Shown here piece by piece: positions 1 to 32,619 of a stretch of DNA of 35,000 nucleotides. The first letter of the stretch is position 1; every line of letters begins with the position of its first letter. The stretch is from Glandiceps talaboti (lineage: Eukaryota > Hemichordata > Enteropneusta > Spengelidae), in NCBI RefSeq assembly GCF_964340395.1, contig NC_135557.1:23573725-23608724 (forward strand). The letters are read 5' to 3'. Under the pieces are notes generated by a model that was not told the origin of the DNA, ran no database searches, and saw only the letters and a list, made by a program, of their open reading frames with translations. The position numbers and the translations under genes are program-made.

Positions 1-221
1 ATGCATGCCTACTTAAATTTGATAAGTTATAGTGCCTTCATACTGCTTATTGTGATTATAATGGCGTTGTTTACATCATGTGAATATATTAATTCGATGT
101 TTGCATATAAGTTGTTTGATTATGTGTTTGAAGTTTAGGTAAGCTAAATTATTGACACGACTGTGTCCATTTATGAATAACCATTTCTCACATCGTTATA
201 TACTATATTTGTACATTTTAG

Positions 222-14626
<14,405 letters not shown>

Positions 14627-16289
14627 TGACATTGGTGCATATTTTGAAAAAGTCATTATACATGTATTGTCTATTCTCTGCAATTCAGGGGAAACTTATA
14701 AGCATTTTTTTGTTTATTTTACCGAGTTCGATATTAACTTACCAGGCAGAACAAACCGAAACTTCACTTCCCGAAACAACGGAGTGTCCTTTATTTAATA
14801 CACTGTACAGTAAAAACGTTTTTTTTTTTTTACTGCGATCAACTATATTTTCCAACAATACGCGAAATATTAGAAATGTTGTCATAAAACAGTCTGATAC
14901 GAATAAGATATGTCGTGTGATCCTAAACCTTTTAAATTTTAACTTGAAATTCATTATATTAAACGCCTTCCCCCTTCTCTCGTTAATGTTGTCATATTAA
15001 GACAAAAAGAACTAAAACGTATTTCTCAACATGTAGTGCAAGGAAGTTATAATGGTTACTGCTTTTAAGATGGCTGATATTTACTAGATATTCTTTTGGA
15101 ATTTTTAAGAGCTCAGATAGATAATTTATAATATTCGATGCATGTATGTATGTATGTAAAGAGTGGATTTCTAAAACAGTATAAATCTGTTGTGAATGAC
15201 AAATTAATTTTAATATAAGTTAATTGTAAATATGCTGTAGTTCATTACCAATGCCAGTGGTATTTATTGATTTGATTATTGCTAATCAATTATGTTCTAA
15301 TTTGATTTTGAAATTGTATGTAGTTGTAGTCTAGTATATATACAAAAAGCTGTACATGATTACATTTATAGTAAACAGATGAAATCTGGTTGAAAAAAAC
15401 AACAGTCCAAGTTGGCATTCATTTTGTACTTTGTTATGATCTTACTTCGAATACATTGATTGTGGTCTGACATTGATAACGCTTCGTATGAACATGTGCA
15501 TCTGCAGAATTTGTACAACAGTTTAGATATATCTAGATCTATTAACGAAATACATGTTCCATTATTTACTCCATGATTAAGGGTATATTCTATATACTTT
15601 TTTAAAGTTGTAAACAGTACAGTGGTCTGTAAGGTACGCCGTGACGGGACGCCCTCACACGTCGGCCAAACGTTTCCATAGGGAATAAGAGCATTACATT
15701 TCTATATATTTGAAAATCGCACTCTTGTATCAGAAGATAACCATGGCAATTACTTAACGTTAGTGTCGTATCGTAGTACAATGCATGTATGTAGTACCTG
15801 TGTAAATGAGCGGAGTGTTTTGTATGGTAGCACCACTGGAACTTAGCTAACTTTACCTTTTTTGTATAAAAAAAATATGAAGGTGTATCTCGACCTCAGG
15901 CGAACATTAACTTTTGTCATTGACACTGTAAGTAAATGTTTGGAAAAAATAATAAAAGTGGTCACGTTAATATACAAATGTTGTTTGTTCTTTTCCACTT
16001 GTTTCCCTCATCCACTACCACTCCAAGGTACCATTGCAATTAAAGCCATATTTGATGATCGTAGACACACAACGACGAATCAGATGAGTCTAAATTTAGC
16101 CTGATATCAAACAGTTTATCCTAACATCAAATATTGTGTAACAGAACAAGTGACTTCGCTGCATAAGCTGTCTCCACTATCAGTACATATGCCAGTTAAA
16201 ATATATACAGGTGAAATACCGTGGTTTTATAACTTATTCATTCCATTCTTCAAACAAGTGATTTCAGGGAAAAGAGTACATTGACTTAC
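14627..16289 (+). other. probable 3' UTR and intergenic sequence
   Basis: AT-rich sequence follows the IgSF stop codon. AATAAA at 15951-15956 and ATTAAA near 14959 are candidate polyadenylation signals. Open frames here have no homology I recognise. Where the transcript ends cannot be decided from sequence. Confidence 0.45.
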
Positions 16290-16461
16290 TTCAACAACTA
16301 AGACAATATTGTCACCACATATGTCATCCAAGAAAGCTATAGGATGCATCTTCTTTACATGGTGACTGACGTTTTCGGCTGGGTTAAAGGTAAAACTGTT
16401 TATAACTCTCAATACGTTGTCAATTGTGAGAACCCCATCTGATTTGAGACGTGCAGTGAAG
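16290..16461 (-). CDS. orphan candidate exon, unknown protein
   Basis: A 172-bp stretch on the minus strand has a plausible acceptor (ACATTATAG, ending at 16462), 57 open codons and a strong donor (GAA then GTAAGT). It enters in phase 2 and leaves in phase 0. The translation includes LKSDGVLTIDNVLRVINSF and ends in DICGDNIVLVVE, a composition that looks like folded protein. I do not recognise the family. A possible terminal exon on the same strand at about 16113-16190 would continue phase 0 to a stop, but its acceptor is weak. Confidence 0.4.
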
Positions 16462-16546
16462 CTATAATGTACACGGTAATGAACAAATATGAAACAATTC
16501 TTACTAGCGATATGTTAGACTTTGTTTACAAAATGAGTGAACGGAT

Positions 16547-16950
<404 letters not shown>

Positions 16951-17749
16951 TATGCAAATTTTGTAAATATGAAAATAATAATATGGGTGAGTAACCATCG
17001 ATGCACTTGAGGGACAGAGAACGATATTTGCACACGGGTACGTTATCTCCGGGTGTTATGCAAACGAGAAAGAAGATAGCGGAGATGAAGAAAGTTTATC
17101 TTGTCAAACTACCGATCGAGGTCAACTTCATACATGTTTTATAGGCGTCATATATTGATATCTTACAATATGCACAGTTGGACGACCTGTGTTAAAACAA
17201 TATCAGTTTAGTTAGTTACCTTGACAACAATATGTAGACAGTTCCGATGATATGTTTACATTACATGTACAATTAAACCTTAAATTACTGGTTTGGTTTG
17301 TGTGCATTCTACCATGAATTAAACACACATCGAGACACGTGTAACACTGAGACACTACACATGTTGTAGTCAAGGTTTAGACATGTCTGATACATGCTGG
17401 GTCGGCACATGTCTTATGTTTACGAACAGTGGTTGGTCGAAGAGATATACTTAGATGTAATGATTAGTAAGTACACATATACCACAGCTATTTGTCATAG
17501 GTCAACTATCTAAAGAAGACTGCAGACCATCATGTATTGCGGCTTTGATCAGTGTTTGCATATACAATAATTATTCAACTTGTTGAACTGTCTGTGTAGT
17601 GTGGTTTTTTTTTTTTTTTTTTTTTTAATTGCTATCCAATACTCTCATTGATATATTATTTTTTAAGATGTAAGAAATTGGTCAAATTTAGCATTATTTC
17701 TCCACGTTTTGTATAATACAAATGCTGTCTCACTAGGCAAACAAAATTA
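16951..17749. other. non-coding stretch
   Basis: I see no gene. A minus-strand CCTATAAAA (plus-strand TTTTATAGG at about 17137-17145) resembles a TATA box pointing toward the orphan exon at 16290-16461, but no first exon could be traced. There is a poly(T) run at about 17604-17626. Confidence 0.3.
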
Positions 17750-17960
17750 ACAAATTGGTGTATCTGGTTCTGACAGTACTTTACTCAGTTTGCTCAACGA
17801 AGTGGTTTCTGTATTAGGATAAACACATCTACCCAGAGGCAATTCTTTGTTGTGGACGATTTTTTCTCTAGAGCTGTACTGACAGACAACTGTTTCAATG
17901 CCTAATTTTAATCCGATTCGTAGATACACTTTCTGTCGTTTGAGGCGCCCTTTGAAGAGA
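17750..17960 (-). CDS. weak candidate terminal exon
   Basis: The minus strand is open for about 70 codons from a CAGTAG acceptor-like site down to TAA near 17750. It contains KVYLRIGLKLGIETVVC and KELPLGRCVYPNTET. It is interesting only because its 5' border carries a GCGCCCTTT core (17944) like the units to its right. No family is recognised and it could be a chance frame. Confidence 0.2.
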
Positions 17961-20379
17961 AACTACTGTACAAGCTATATTTTATATGAATATACAGGTA
18001 CGTATTGCAATTTTGTAACCCAGGTTCCCGAGTGCAATTAGATCATGGATTTCATTCATAATCAGTATTTCAATCTAAATGTTAGTACAATCCTATAGCT
18101 AGTAACATAAAGGAGACCAAAGGAATATAAAAAAATAGAATATCATACAAGAGGCAGCGCTAAGATTATCACCCATTATCCTGTTTTTTACAGGTAAGCT
18201 CACAATATATATGCATCCTGGAACGTTGCATATGAAGTATAAATGTTAGTGAATTACAGTATTATACCAAGCATAGACAACAGGCAAGTACATTTATAGG
18301 TCATTCTTTTCTTTGTTTAAGTTTTTTTTCACCACTGCCTAAATTAAAGTTTCTGTTTGCACGTCACAGTACTGCTGTTAATCTGTTCTTGTCAGTTACA
18401 ACAATTTCAGTAGTATCGTTTTTATGAACATCGAGTTTCAATAAGTCGAGTTTGTCTAGCGCCCTCAAGCCAAGCTAGAAAATTTACATCGTTTATACAT
18501 AATCCGCAAATGCACACCAGTCGCTCTCATTGATACCGCAATGTCGTGTATGTTATTAATAAGGGACGGGTTAGTATTTACAGTTGATGCGTCTGTGGGA
18601 GCGAGGATGGGTAGACAATGGTGGTCGGGTGGTACGTAGTTGTTCAATGTAGAATGCGGGGGCCTGGAATCAGTGCACTCGAGTTTATATGGAGAAACAC
18701 ATTTTTTCGATGTCGTTGTGATAGCGTATTTTATTCCATGTTCTAGTCAACGTCGTCCATTTGATGATGTCTGGGGGATACTATAAAACAATTAAAAGTG
18801 TATTTACAGCCAAGGAAAGTCGCATCACTTATCGTGCACATTGATCTTGTAATTATCTGTACAAAGTTATGACATTTATTTTGTATACCAATATATCCAT
18901 GTCGAATTTTAACCTTACCTCCTGTGCATAAAGACATGCACAACTACAGAGATGGATTTTTACGTGTAATTGCCGCATGTATCCCAATCTCTATATTCTA
19001 TCAGTGTATTCATTGATCCTCGCCGAAAATAGTTATAACATCTCGCTTATGGTGTTGAATAGCGCCCTCATATTTTAAACAGACTAGAAGTACATATCAG
19101 AAGTAGAATATGGTGAATCATCGCAAACAAGCAACGCCTTACGCAAATCAATATATTCTTTCGACAATTTCTGTATTTATTTGCTGACATCGTTTTACAG
19201 GACGTCATTATCAAATGATTATTAAAAGCAATTATTGTAACATTATTTTTGACGGTCATTACCGTGACCCCCGGGAAGTCACAACTCCTGTCTGACCTTA
19301 TTTCAGTGACATGATACACTTGTCATATTTACGAGTTGTTGAATTATTACGTACATTAACCCAGTGTTTGGGTACGATGTTTATTGAATCAACATTGTAG
19401 CTATGCAACGGCTGAGGATTACCACGGTGTGACTTGTACAGTGCTGATAAAATTCCCACTATTTTTCAGGTGAACTTTCCGCGTTTCGGTCAAACCAAGG
19501 TACACAAGATAACTAGTGAACTCATCTATCAAAGAACTGACAGTTAAATAGTCATCGGTACAAGGCAGATACCTCGCTAATTGAGTTCGGTATCATCCCC
19601 TGACGACAATGATAAAAATAGATCACAGTCAGTACGCATGCAGCAACTCGAATGATTACGAAGAGCTTGGATTTTGATATGAGCGCCCTCATCGACTTTA
19701 ACACACTAGACAAATATAACTGTAGTACTAGCACAGACATTATGACAAACATTTGCAATTGATACGTGCTACTAAATATTTTGATGAAAATATGAATACG
19801 TATATAAATAGATACATTGTATCATTTTCGTCTATGCCATAGAGACGATTATATCTGTAATGTACATCTTTTGTACAGGTCGACACACTCTATGTGTGAG
19901 AGGGAGTGATGAGGTCATCCTTTTGTGTCGTGACTAAATAAGATATCTCTAAATACTGGTTTATTTACTTCCTCAGCAACGATGAAAACATTGGTGGTAC
20001 CATGTACGCGACCGATATCGTGAGGTATATCTGAATTAAATGATATAACAAATTTGTGTCTATGTTCCTTCATTAGTAAAGTTCCTCATTCCGATCTGAA
20101 TTAAATAAATCAACAGTGCTAATTAAGTCTGCTATCAACAACCCTTGTCCACACTGATGAAATAAAACGGATAAAACATGACCTGCCGTAATGAGAATTA
20201 TGAGACAGCATTTTGTTTATATAGTGCGCCCCCAACGAAATCACAATAACAAATAGGTTGCCATGGTGAAAGGTATATTGAAAATATACATAAAATATTA
20301 CGTGCGTATTTGCTGCTGTCGTTGTTACACTTTTAGTGGATAAGGCTAAGCTACTTTGGACAAAATTACAACTTGTACA

Positions 20380-20434
20380 GATGGATGGATGGATGGATGG
20401 ATGTATGGATGAATCGATCGATCGATGGATGGAT
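20380..20434. repeat. (GGAT)n / (GATC)n microsatellite
   Basis: GGAT repeats interrupted by GTAT and GAATC lie inside the degenerate array. Confidence 0.9.
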
Positions 20435-21479
20435 GACATGGTGTCTATCTGTACAAAGGTGGTGCAGTCTATCACCGACTTTGATATTCCAAAGTTCTGA
20501 CTTGTTTACGTTAAAATTCATTAGAAAAACAATGATGGTACCATGTACATCCGTGTGTTTGATAAGATATGATCACAATAAATTCTATTTTTGTCAAATT
20601 TCCGCGTTCCAGTCCCACTAAGTACACTAAATTACACCAATTAACTCTGGTACCATGCCCTTGTGAATACAGGGTAGCAATGCAATGATAATAATACATG
20701 CATGATGATGTCGCAGTCAGATTTCGAGATAGGAGTTGACGAAGTTGACATAATTCTGCGCCCTCATCGACGTCAATATACACATATACGTTACATATAG
20801 GTCTCAGGTACCTATTTTTTTCAATATTTATAAAAATTGAAAAATAGCCACTGCGTAATGTAATTATATAAAATCAATTTTGATATCACATGGTTGACAT
20901 AACTTTTAGCAATTTTGTCGATAGCATGGCATAGTGATGTGGTATGGTGTTATTCGTGTTTGATTTGATATTTCAACATACACACAACGTAAACGACAAG
21001 AGATCTAGAAGTGATGCTAGCGCTACGTGTCCGTGGCATGGCATGGCAGATACGACACATCATAAGCATTACCTTATCTCAGGTTGCAAATGGCAGCGTT
21101 CCAGCAGCCTGTATATATATTATCATTGACTTGGGTAGGGGTGATAGCCGGGGGTGATAGGCAACCGGAATTTTCTAAAATATAATATTTTATCAAATAT
21201 TGAGGGCTGTTTGTAACTTTTCATAAATTTTCATTTGTGCAAAAATGTCAATTCGTACACTTTGACCACATGTATAACGCCCTCAGTATGCAAATATATA
21301 TTTCAGGTTTATTACTTTTATAATGTTTTTGTCTAAATTGCTATATTGTAACCGCGGATAATACAAGAAGCGTTGCACAATTTGTGCACAAGGTAACTGC
21401 CAGAAAATTCAGTTTGCTAGCATGCCAATGGGGTAATGTATTCTTACTACACACGAGTTTGTATTGTGCCTGTCAGAAA

Positions 21480-21588
21480 TAGCGTACACTGCAATTATAA
21501 TTCGTTACCACACAACAGCCGACTAGACTCGTAGTATTTATCCGTTGTTGTATGGTAACGGATAAACGGATTACAGTCACGTACGCTA
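21480..21588. repeat. imperfect inverted repeat, ~45-nt arms
   Basis: TAGCGTAC at 21480 pairs with GTACGCTA ending at 21588. Further in, TTCGTTACCACACAACA (21501-21517) pairs with TGTTGTATGGTAACGGA. Bulges are present and the loop is short. It could be a small foldback element or a hairpin RNA precursor; no evidence separates these. Confidence 0.5.
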
Positions 21589-22143
21589 TGACTAGTAATA
21601 GGTACCACTATCAACCCATGTGTAGTACGGGTCTAATGCACCTATTATTTTTTTCAAGTGAACTTTCCGCGTTCCGGTCAAACTAAGTACACAAGATGAC
21701 ATTTGACCCTATTATTTATTTTTTAATCACCGATTGACGACAAACAACGACTCATCACTACAAGCCGACTACTTCTGTATTTAAACAATGTATCTACCAT
21801 GTGTCAAAATAGAATGCAAATACTATCATTTAGGTCATGATACAGATTCAGACGAGAGCCTACCACTCCATTATGTTTGCGCCCTCAACAACACCATGTT
21901 TCAAATAAACAAGGATGTTGCCAAGACAACGGACATATTTGTGACGAATTGGTTATTCTATCCTTTTAACTAAATGTATGTAAATATCTACATAACATTA
22001 TTAATATTGTAACAGTTGTTCCTTACTGCTGTGCACGTACATATTCTAGTCCAACGGTCAGCTGTGACTAATTTGGTAAGAACTGTGTTTGGCCAAATAG
22101 TGCAGTGAAAATATAAATATAACTGAATCTTTTTAGTACACAC

Positions 22144-22471
<328 letters not shown>

Positions 22472-22474
<3 letters not shown>

Positions 22475-23294
22475 AACATTATAACAACAAAACCACATCA
22501 AACTATTTAGAATATTCAGGTGTACGGTTTATCCAATATATTTAGTACATATTACATTTTATTGCAAAATATTAAAAATGTTCTCAAATCTCACATTTGA
22601 TTGATATTTATGTATTTCCATTATGTAGATAATAATTATACAGCCCAATTATCAGTGTTAACATAGAGATATTTAATAATTTTTACTGACATAATGGTTT
22701 TTTCGTGTTTAATTTTCTATCAATATTTTAAACTCAATTTTCATATATATAGTTTGTAATATTAATTTCAGTTCCTGTTTTCAAATTTAGTATAAATGCA
22801 TGACCTTTTAAACAATCACACTGTTGTCTGACTCTTGCTACATCATAAGTGTAGCTGAAATAAGTGATAAATATCTCAATCAAACGTATAGTTCCACAAA
22901 TATATATAAAAACATAGGTTTGTTGAATTGTCATCAATATCAACTTATAGAACATATTAATAAATTCACAAATACATTTTTTAAACTTGTAATTCAATCA
23001 ACATAATTGATTATTCTTGTATTATTTTAGTTCTTGTTTTACCAGCTATGCAACTTTTTAGACAATATTTGAGGAAGTGTCTGTTACTTACTAAAATTTT
23101 GCCATGTTAAAAATAGCCATATATTTACAGGATGAATGGTTTATGTTAAAGTGACCTCATGAGGGTATATGTAGACAGTATGACCTCTGACCACTTCGCT
23201 TTTGTACTATTGAAAAGGCAAACATACACGAGGTATGAATTTAGCTGATAAGGTGCCATATGTACACAGAGGACAGCAACGCAACCATGTCATG
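22472..23294 (-). other. AT-rich 3' flank of receptor kinase B
   Basis: Probably 3' UTR plus intergenic sequence. A minus-strand AATAAA (plus-strand TTTATT at about 22558-22563) is one candidate poly(A) signal. No gene is seen. Confidence 0.4.
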
Positions 23295-30340
<7,046 letters not shown>

Positions 30341-30650
30341 CTATAAGTTTTGGTCAATGCAGACGAAGCTAGTAAATTATTAATAAAAGTTTGTATGAAA
30401 TCACTTGACAGGTGTGTTTACATTGGAGGTTACATACCTAGGATGATGTGACAGGTTGTTGCAATCTCACTATAGCCGAGTTTATTCTACACACACTGGC
30501 TCTGAAATTAATCTACCATTTCTTACCGTAGTACACACTCTGAAATCTCGTACTACATTCTTTACCGATAATCCCCATCTTACTTTCCCCTGCAACTCAA
30601 CCAGCAATATTGAAAGACATCCCTTCATAATTGCATATACAAATTCAACA

Positions 30651-30673
30651 CACACACACACGCGCGCGCACAC

Positions 30674-30704
<31 letters not shown>

Positions 30705-30796
30705 TACACGCATGTTTACATGCACGCGCACACACCGAACATACATACATACATACATACATACATACATACATACATACATACATACACACACAC

Positions 30797-30827
<31 letters not shown>

Positions 30828-30955
30828 CACACACATACATACATACATACATACATACATACATACACACACATACACATACATACATACATACATACAT
30901 ACATACATACATACATACATACATACATACATACAAACAAACATACATACATATA
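30651..30955. repeat. (CA)n / (CACATA)n / (CATA)n microsatellite
   Basis: CA, CG-containing and CACATA repeats pass into about 220 bp of CATA repeats with ACAC interruptions. Confidence 0.96.
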
Positions 30956-31579
30956 AACACATGAACGCAAGCACGCACAATCTGAGAGACAAACACACAA
31001 AAGTAGGACTATACAAAATTTATTGTACATGCACTGGAGGCACATATACAGATAACAATAAAGTGAAGTTCACTTCGTAAGATATGTACATCTAATTGAC
31101 AGACAAACCTTATTCTAATGTTACTATGGACTAAGTTAGAGCATTATTCCATATGTGTAAATATTATTCTTGTGTATAATCCAGTAAACAATATGATATT
31201 GGTAAAAGGAGAAAACCAATTTCTACATCTTTTCCCTTGAAAACCAAAACCAAAACGTGTATACGTACAATCTGGTTGTCTAATACATGTATATGTAATT
31301 TCACACTCATTGTATCAAATATACTAATCGATGGCAAGGAGTGGATTTAGCTTTTGAATTACTTGTATTTTTTTATTTAGTAGGGAGTCTAAAACTGTGT
31401 ATGATATGTCAGACAGTCAACTTTCTGATCATATGAAAGCTGTATTCGTAACTTTACGCTAAGTCAAGTCACGTCACGTCACGTAACGCAACGTACAATG
31501 CACGTAAGGCCTGATAACAAAAAATTGCGTGGTTCCGATTACGCTCAATTTTAGAATAGGTGGGGTACGTATATTATTT

Positions 31580-31612
31580 TTTTTATATTTTATTTTATTT
31601 TATTTTATTTTT
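31580..31612 (-). terminator. (TTTTA)n tract giving clustered AATAAA on the minus strand
   Basis: The plus-strand TTTTATTTTATTTTATT repeat reads as several overlapping AATAAA hexamers on the minus strand. It lies about 320 bp downstream of the gene A stop codon and is a likely polyadenylation region for gene A. Confidence 0.5.
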
Positions 31613-31928
31613 TCAGGTGTGAGTGACTAGGTCAGTTAGCTATGTGTTTTCCAAATTGTCTCTGTGTTATTGGTTTCTTCCCATCATATGTACAGCCATT
31701 ACAGATAGGATGAACAGTTTTTATTGTATTTCTATTTAGTTGATGTCAGTTTCCGCATCCACTATTTCTGGCGAGATTTCACAATTTTCGCCCATTTTAT
31801 AATTTTTTTCTTGATTATGAAAAAAAAGTTTAGGGTCGGTAGTGAAAAACTAGGCGGGGTTGGGTAAGTATACATCATGATATCAATTATGAAGTCTTAA
31901 CGTGTTTAGTTCTTTGTACTATATTCAT

Positions 31929-32040
31929 TCATTTTGTATCATGCAAGTCTCTTATTTCGTTTTCGATACGATTAGTGATTTCATCAAATGACGGTCTTTC
32001 AGAAGGGTCTTCATCCCAGCAATCTGCCATTAAACTGTAC
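31929..32040 (-). CDS. pseudokinase A last exon
   Basis: The acceptor TATTACAG ends at 32041; the exon enters in phase 2 and ends TGA at 31931-31929. It encodes [18 protein letters not shown], so C-W and R-P-x-F are conserved, and stops 11 residues after the last helix core (RDLHDTK). Confidence 0.88.
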
Positions 32041-32579
32041 CTGTAATAGAAATTATGTACTTTCTCAATCAGGTAAAAGAAAGATTTAAATTACAGTACT
32101 GATCAGGTTAGGCAAAGGTTCCTTTGGTGTGAAGCTTCTAATTTGCATTCATTTCACGTAATGGCATACCACAGTATACAATAGTTACCCTTTCAAGCCA
32201 GCTCTGCCAACTGTAAGGCAAAATATAAACTAAATAGGTGAAAATGACTCTTATGGAGCAAAACAAAAACACACATCAGCTTAAATCAGCCACAGCTGTG
32301 TTCCTCGGGTAAACCGAATGGGACGTACAATGGCTTATGATTGAACCAATCCAACAGTGATAGTGTCTTCAAAGTTAAATATGTTCTCTCATGATCAATC
32401 ATTGAAACGTTAAACGATAAATGTGTCAAGAAATATAACAATCCAGTCATATACAAATACATGTACCTACATTTGGACCGAACAGTGACTTGGTTTCGGC
32501 ATTCTGTATCCTTGCTGTAACTCATACAAGACGTCTTCTACTGTCATTTCAGGATAGGGATCATCACCTGGGTGTAATG

Positions 32580-32619
<40 letters not shown>

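Larger units (their letters stand above)
17944..22000. repeat. degenerate array of ~0.5-0.6 kb units with a GCGCCCTCA core
   Basis: The core occurs at 18459, 19062, 19683, 20758 and 21879, with variants at 17944 (CTTT), 20226 (CCCCA) and 21277 (ACGCCCTCA). Spacings are about 515, 603, 621, 543, 532, 519 and 602 bp. A second block, TTTCCGCGTTYCGGTC then AAGTACACAAGAT, recurs at 19477, 20600 and 21664, about 156-211 bp before a core. GGTACCATGTAC occurs at about 19996 and 20536. The copies are diverged and hold no convincing gene. Confidence 0.6.
30341..31928. other. intergenic / possible 5' region of kinase B
   Basis: No convincing exon is seen. It contains the 30651-30955 microsatellite, ACGTC-type short repeats at about 31469-31495 and the (TTTTA)n tract near 31590. 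I could not place the first exon or promoter of kinase B. Confidence 0.4.

Noticed and set aside
18743-18943. Minus-strand 66-aa frame after a GCACAG acceptor-like site
   Set aside because: The downstream donor and any partner exon are missing, and the two possible frames give equally unconvincing peptides.
21788-21973. A 61-aa plus-strand frame starting MYLPCVKIECKYY
   Set aside because: It lies in a diverged unit of the GCGCCCTCA array, has no homologous frame in other units, and shows no splice or promoter support.
30440-30485. Possible extra kinase B exon ending at the minus-strand ATCCTAG|GTATGT donor
   Set aside because: The donor is good, but no frame through it joins the 30262-30340 exon: each choice meets a stop or a weak acceptor.
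30456-31080. His-Thr-Tyr-Ile and Cys-Met-Tyr-Val repeat frames
   Set aside because: Microsatellite (CATA)n translation in several frames, with no splice or domain support.
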